A stretch of DNA of 62,000 nucleotides from NCBI RefSeq assembly GCF_000003815.2, contig NC_049982.1, positions 9,633,349 to 9,695,348 of the forward strand. The letters are read 5' to 3'. Source of the stretch: Branchiostoma floridae. Lineage: Eukaryota > Chordata > Leptocardii > Amphioxiformes > Branchiostomatidae. Below the pieces are notes generated by a model. That model searched no databases and had not been told where the DNA came from. It saw nothing but the letters and a program-made list of their open reading frames with translations. The translations under genes were made by a program, and so were the position numbers. This document shows positions 59,501 to 62,000 of this stretch, in pieces (the stretch's first letter is position 1; the number at the start of each line of letters is the position of its first letter).

Positions 59501-62000
59501 AATACAAGACATAAGTTTACATTTTGAAGATATTGAGAGATAGATTGTGGCATTCTGAAAAAAGTTTGAAAATCTTTCATAGATAAATGTTAATTTTACT
59601 AATAAGATGTCCACTGTTTCAGGCTGTGGAGGCTGCCCTCCTGGAGCTGCCCCTGGTGAATGCGTGCGTGGTGCTGGCGCAGGGCGAGGAGGGTACAGAC
59701 AAGTTCCTGGTGGCGTATGTCGTTCCCGAGGGAGAAACCAGCCGGAGGGAGATCCGGGCGGAGCTGAAGAGACGGCTGCCCTTCTACATGATCCCTGCTC
59801 ACTTTGTTTTCCTCGACAGGTAACTGGAGGGATTCAAGTTTGATTTTGAAGGAAGACTTTTAAAAAGTTAAAACATAGGAATGTAATTATGATTTTTGAG
59901 GAAAAATTATAGCAGACTAATGAATTGTCTTCAATCACATGATATTTTACAGTCAAGCTTATCCAACTTTGGTAAACTATAGGACAATAACTTTTTGATG
60001 CACGCAAGATACATTCAATATGTTTTTCACATTGTTCAATTGATGATGAGTTTTTGAATATAAAATTCTTCTTAGAACCTTTACAATGATACATTTTACA
60101 TATTACTTGCCTTGATAATGAAAATGACAGTTGCCTTACTTTGTTGTTACACTTTAATTTTTCCAAATTCTAAACTGTTTCAGTCAGCAGACCCTAAAAC
60201 TCTGCTTTGAATTCCCCCAGCATTCCTCTCCTCGCATCCTCTGGGAAACTCGACAAGAAGGCGCTGCCCCCGCTGGACATGGGCGGGGAGGCCGAGGCTG
60301 ATGAGACAGGGGCGCCGGCCACGGACACGGAGAGGGCACTGGCCTCACTGTGGTGCTCCATACTGCAGCTGAAGACTGTGGACGTACAGGAGAGCTTCTT
60401 TGACTTGGGAGGGTTGGTGTCACTCTGTCACGTATGGTTTGAGTACTGTGTGTTAGGTAGGCTGCTTACTTGATGGGTAAATGGGATAGCTAAGTAAGGT
60501 ATCACTGCATTTTGAAGTCACCAAATTGCTAGATCATCTGTGTTTGAAGTGAACATAGTATAAGATTTATCTGACAAGTGAGTGACTGTGTGTATTTTAT
60601 GTCTTGAAACATTATGAATTATACTTCTGTCTGTTTTATAGGACCTGGCAAATGTTGACTCAATTTTCAGAAAGACTTAGTTACAGATACAATCATGTCT
60701 GACTGACATTGTTGGTATTTAGTCGGTAACTAAATTACCTTTAAGTTAATGTTTTGTTTTCAGCCACTCCCTGCTGGCAGCCAGGCTCCTGTCTAAGGTG
60801 AAGGAAGAGCTTGACGTGGCCCTGTCAGTTAAGGACCTGTTCCAACACCCCACCGTCTCATCCATGGCCCAGCTACTGGACACCAAAAAGGCTCCGGATA
60901 GGAAACGCAGGTCAGGAGTTGCAAGCACATTTGAACATTGGCGAACCAAATTTGTGTGTGGTTTTGGCACACTATTGACAATTAGCCAAAGAGGCTCAGT
61001 GGGCATCACTGTCAGGGAACTTTGTGTAAAGTGCCTTTCCCAAGGGCACAACACCGGAGCATGGCAAATCTCGAACCTAGGTTCCAAGCCCAACACCCTA
61101 CCAGTTATGCCACACACAATGTCACAGCTGATGTTATTAATGCTAAAGCAGTAAGCATCAAGATTATTCTTACCAGCCATTTAAAATTTGTAAATGAGTG
61201 CTTCTTGTACAAAAGGTAGATAAAGAAGTACCGGGTAAATCATAAAAGTTCACCTACACCTGTAGTCTCTAAAAAATAAAACAAGAAAAAAGCCCTGTTA
61301 TTTTGACACTGGCTAACCATATAGTCGCAAGTATACTTGGCAATGCTACCGGTAGTTTAAATGCTGTCCATAATAATTCTTGTTGCAGTGCGTCAGAGCC
61401 TTCAGAACGTAAACTTGACCTGCAGAAGGAGGTGGACCTGTACGACCAGGCCGGAGTCAGTCTGGACATCCAGCTGCGAGCGTTCTGGCGGTCGGTCCAG
61501 TACGGCAACCGCTGGAACAATGGAGGGGTCCTGCTCACCGGTGCCACAGGATTTCTGGGTGCCTTCATATTGAGAGATCTTCTCAGAAGTACAAAGGTAC
61601 CATTCACATCTTTTAACTCATGTCTATACTTGCTGCATTTAGTCATTAGGAAGTTCAAATTGAGAACGCATTCTGTTCAAAGGCCATACGTTACAGTTCT
61701 CAATTTTTACATTCCAAGTGGGACATAGTGTGTCAAGAAGTATGCAATTATCATAAGTTTGAAGAAAGCCTTGGAAGAGATGTTACTATAATACATATTA
61801 AGGTACTGCTTAAGAAATCATGATAATCAGTCACTGACAAAAGATAGCATATGCTTTTTGAAACACTTAACTCTTTTGAAAACTTTTATAATCCAAATGC
61901 GTTATTGATATTTACTGGTACATGTGATAAGGAGATACTGTTTTATTGATAAGTGGTCACCTATTGTGTTCTCCATAGGTCCATGTGTACTGTCTGGTGC
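47525..62000 (+). CDS. NRPS-like adenylation - carrier - reductase enzyme, 5' part, partial at right edge
   Basis: Thirteen exons with consistent phases: 47525-47768, 52661-52777, 55749-55910, 56319-56450, 57256-57418, 58003-58159, 58469-58576, 58894-59112, 59623-59819, 60221-60412, 60764-60910, 61389-61596, 61979-62000 (about 689 residues seen). Adenylation cores are in order: LTFRELNEL, AAYMPLD, YSSGTTGKPKG, NLYSVSETHD, GEIYITGPTLAKGYI, YKTGDWG, MVKIRGYSIEI, LPFYMIP, SGKLDKKAL. A carrier domain follows (FFDLGGHSLLAARLL), then a reductase Rossmann start (VLLTGATGFLGAFILRDLL, VHVYCLV). There is no condensation domain. Such A-T-R enzymes activate a carboxylic acid with ATP, load it on phosphopantetheine and release it as aldehyde or alcohol with NAD(P)H. 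The FDxS Asp that holds an alpha-amino group reads NVFF before VWE here, so the substrate may not be an alpha-amino acid. The ATG chosen directly precedes EYVKQGCLHEMFVRQA, a normal family start. Confidence 0.93.
49121..50170. mobile_element. TIR element with five ~162-bp internal tandem repeats
   Basis: ATATTGCAATCC at 49121-49132 is exactly complementary to GGATTGCAATAT at 50159-50170. Between them lie about five tandem units of roughly 162 bp (about 49205-50070) with CAAATTTCAGGTCATTTGGT, AAGGGCATAGGAGCC, ATATACATTTTTAGTC and GAAAGTGTTGATGGGGTCCT. The element is in NRPS intron 1. TA or ATA may be the target. No transposase. Confidence 0.75.
57399..57512 (+). repeat. Three 38-bp tandem copies carrying the exon 5 splice donor
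   Basis: The unit AACAATCTACAGAACCTCCG plus GTGAGTAGGTGTGACC occurs three times (57399, 57437, 57475), each with a GGTGAGTA donor. The first is the in-frame donor (exon ends 57418). Use of either later donor would read CGG TGA, an immediate stop. Confidence 0.9.
57515..57600 (+). repeat. Short fragment like a LINE 3' tail
   Basis: CAGTGTAATATAACTAGCTGCTGC resembles CGGTGTAATATAACCAGCTGCTGCC at the LINE end near 8458-8482. Probably a 5'-truncated tail copy. Confidence 0.45.
60370..60910 (+). other. Carrier (PCP) domain of the NRPS-like gene
   Basis: The motif FFDLGGHSLLAARL is split by the intron 60413-60763 inside the Gly before HS. The phosphopantetheine serine is TCC at 60768-60770. The domain continues VKEELDVALSVKDLFQHPTV and MAQLLD, normal for carrier domains. 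It needs a phosphopantetheinyl transferase encoded elsewhere. The donor of exon 10 is GTTGGT, weaker than the others. Confidence 0.9.
60975..61117 (-). mobile_element. tRNA-derived SINE
   Basis: On the minus strand it starts TGTGTGGCATAACTGGTAGG, with an A-box-like TGGCATAACTGG (61101-61112) and a B-box GGTTCGAGATT (61067-61077). It then runs CTTGGGAAAGGCACTTTACA, a tail common in invertebrate SINEs. It lies in the intron after NRPS exon 11. The limits are approximate. Confidence 0.65.
61389..62000 (+). other. Start of the thioester reductase domain of the NRPS-like gene
   Basis: Exon 12 carries WNNGGVLLTGATGFLGAFIL, the GxxGxxG NAD(P)-binding loop of the extended short-chain dehydrogenase-like reductase domain. 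Exon 13 begins VHVYCLV, the next strand of the fold. The catalytic Ser/Thr-Tyr-Lys lies beyond the window. Confidence 0.88.

Larger units (their letters stand above)
47525..60274 (+). other. Adenylation domain of the NRPS-like gene (exons 1-10)
   Basis: Core motifs A1 to A10 are spread over ten exons. The A10 catalytic lysine is the AAA at 60246-60248 (SGKLDKKAL). The A7 Asp is in YKTGDWG (exon 8). The ATP-binding loop SSGTTGKPKG closes exon 3. All catalytic residues appear intact. The A4 region lacks the Asp of FDxS. Confidence 0.88.

Noticed and set aside
61060-61117. Possible tRNA gene
   Set aside because: Pol III boxes are present but cloverleaf pairing is poor and a SINE tail follows; called SINE instead.

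Overview
The window is a eukaryotic genomic segment with spliced genes (GT-AG introns), long AT-rich introns and many DNA transposons. An FGF with a signal peptide, a CKQQ-ended NAP1-like protein, condensin II subunit H2 and an NRPS-like reductase gene occur together here. Repeats rich in words such as TACATGTA also suggest a marine invertebrate deuterostome. Amphioxus (Branchiostoma) is my best guess. This is inference from gene content and style; no species marker was checked.

Layout. (1) 734-10178, minus: the 5' part of NCAPH2, eight coding exons, running off the left edge. Its ~6.8-kb fifth intron (between coding exons 5 and 6) holds a nested insertion. A LINE remnant (2003-2489 continuing at 8385-8563) is split by an apparently intact 5.9-kb pogo/Tc1-mariner-like DNA transposon (2492-8382). 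The transposon has 17-bp perfect terminal inverted repeats, a TA target duplication and a two-exon transposase gene. A second, non-autonomous Tigger-like element (898-1382) sits in another NCAPH2 intron. (2) 10179-16790: divergent intergenic region between NCAPH2 and NAP1L. (3) 16819-28521, plus: a complete 15-exon NAP1-like histone chaperone gene (424 aa) with a ~2-kb 3' UTR. Its introns carry hairpin elements, a TTAA-flanked element, a LINE fragment and a MITE. (4) 30600-34856: intergenic, with a perfect foldback element flanked by a 9-bp target duplication. (5) 34857-38994, minus: a complete three-exon FGF gene (238 aa), with a TATA box about 140 bp upstream of the ATG. (6) 38995-47524: FGF upstream region and intergenic repeats. 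(7) 47525-62000, plus: the 5' part of an NRPS-like gene, adenylation - carrier - thioester reductase, 13 exons seen, running off the right edge.

The genes are not a pathway: chromosome structure, histone chaperoning, signalling and a small-molecule reductase lie side by side. The most unusual items are the NRPS-like gene, whose adenylation domain lacks the amino-acid-anchoring Asp, and the nested transposon, whose ends are fixed to the base because the interrupted LINE frame continues on the far side. Two genes also carry local tandem duplications that copy a splice site (NAP1L exon 2 acceptor, NRPS exon 5 donor).
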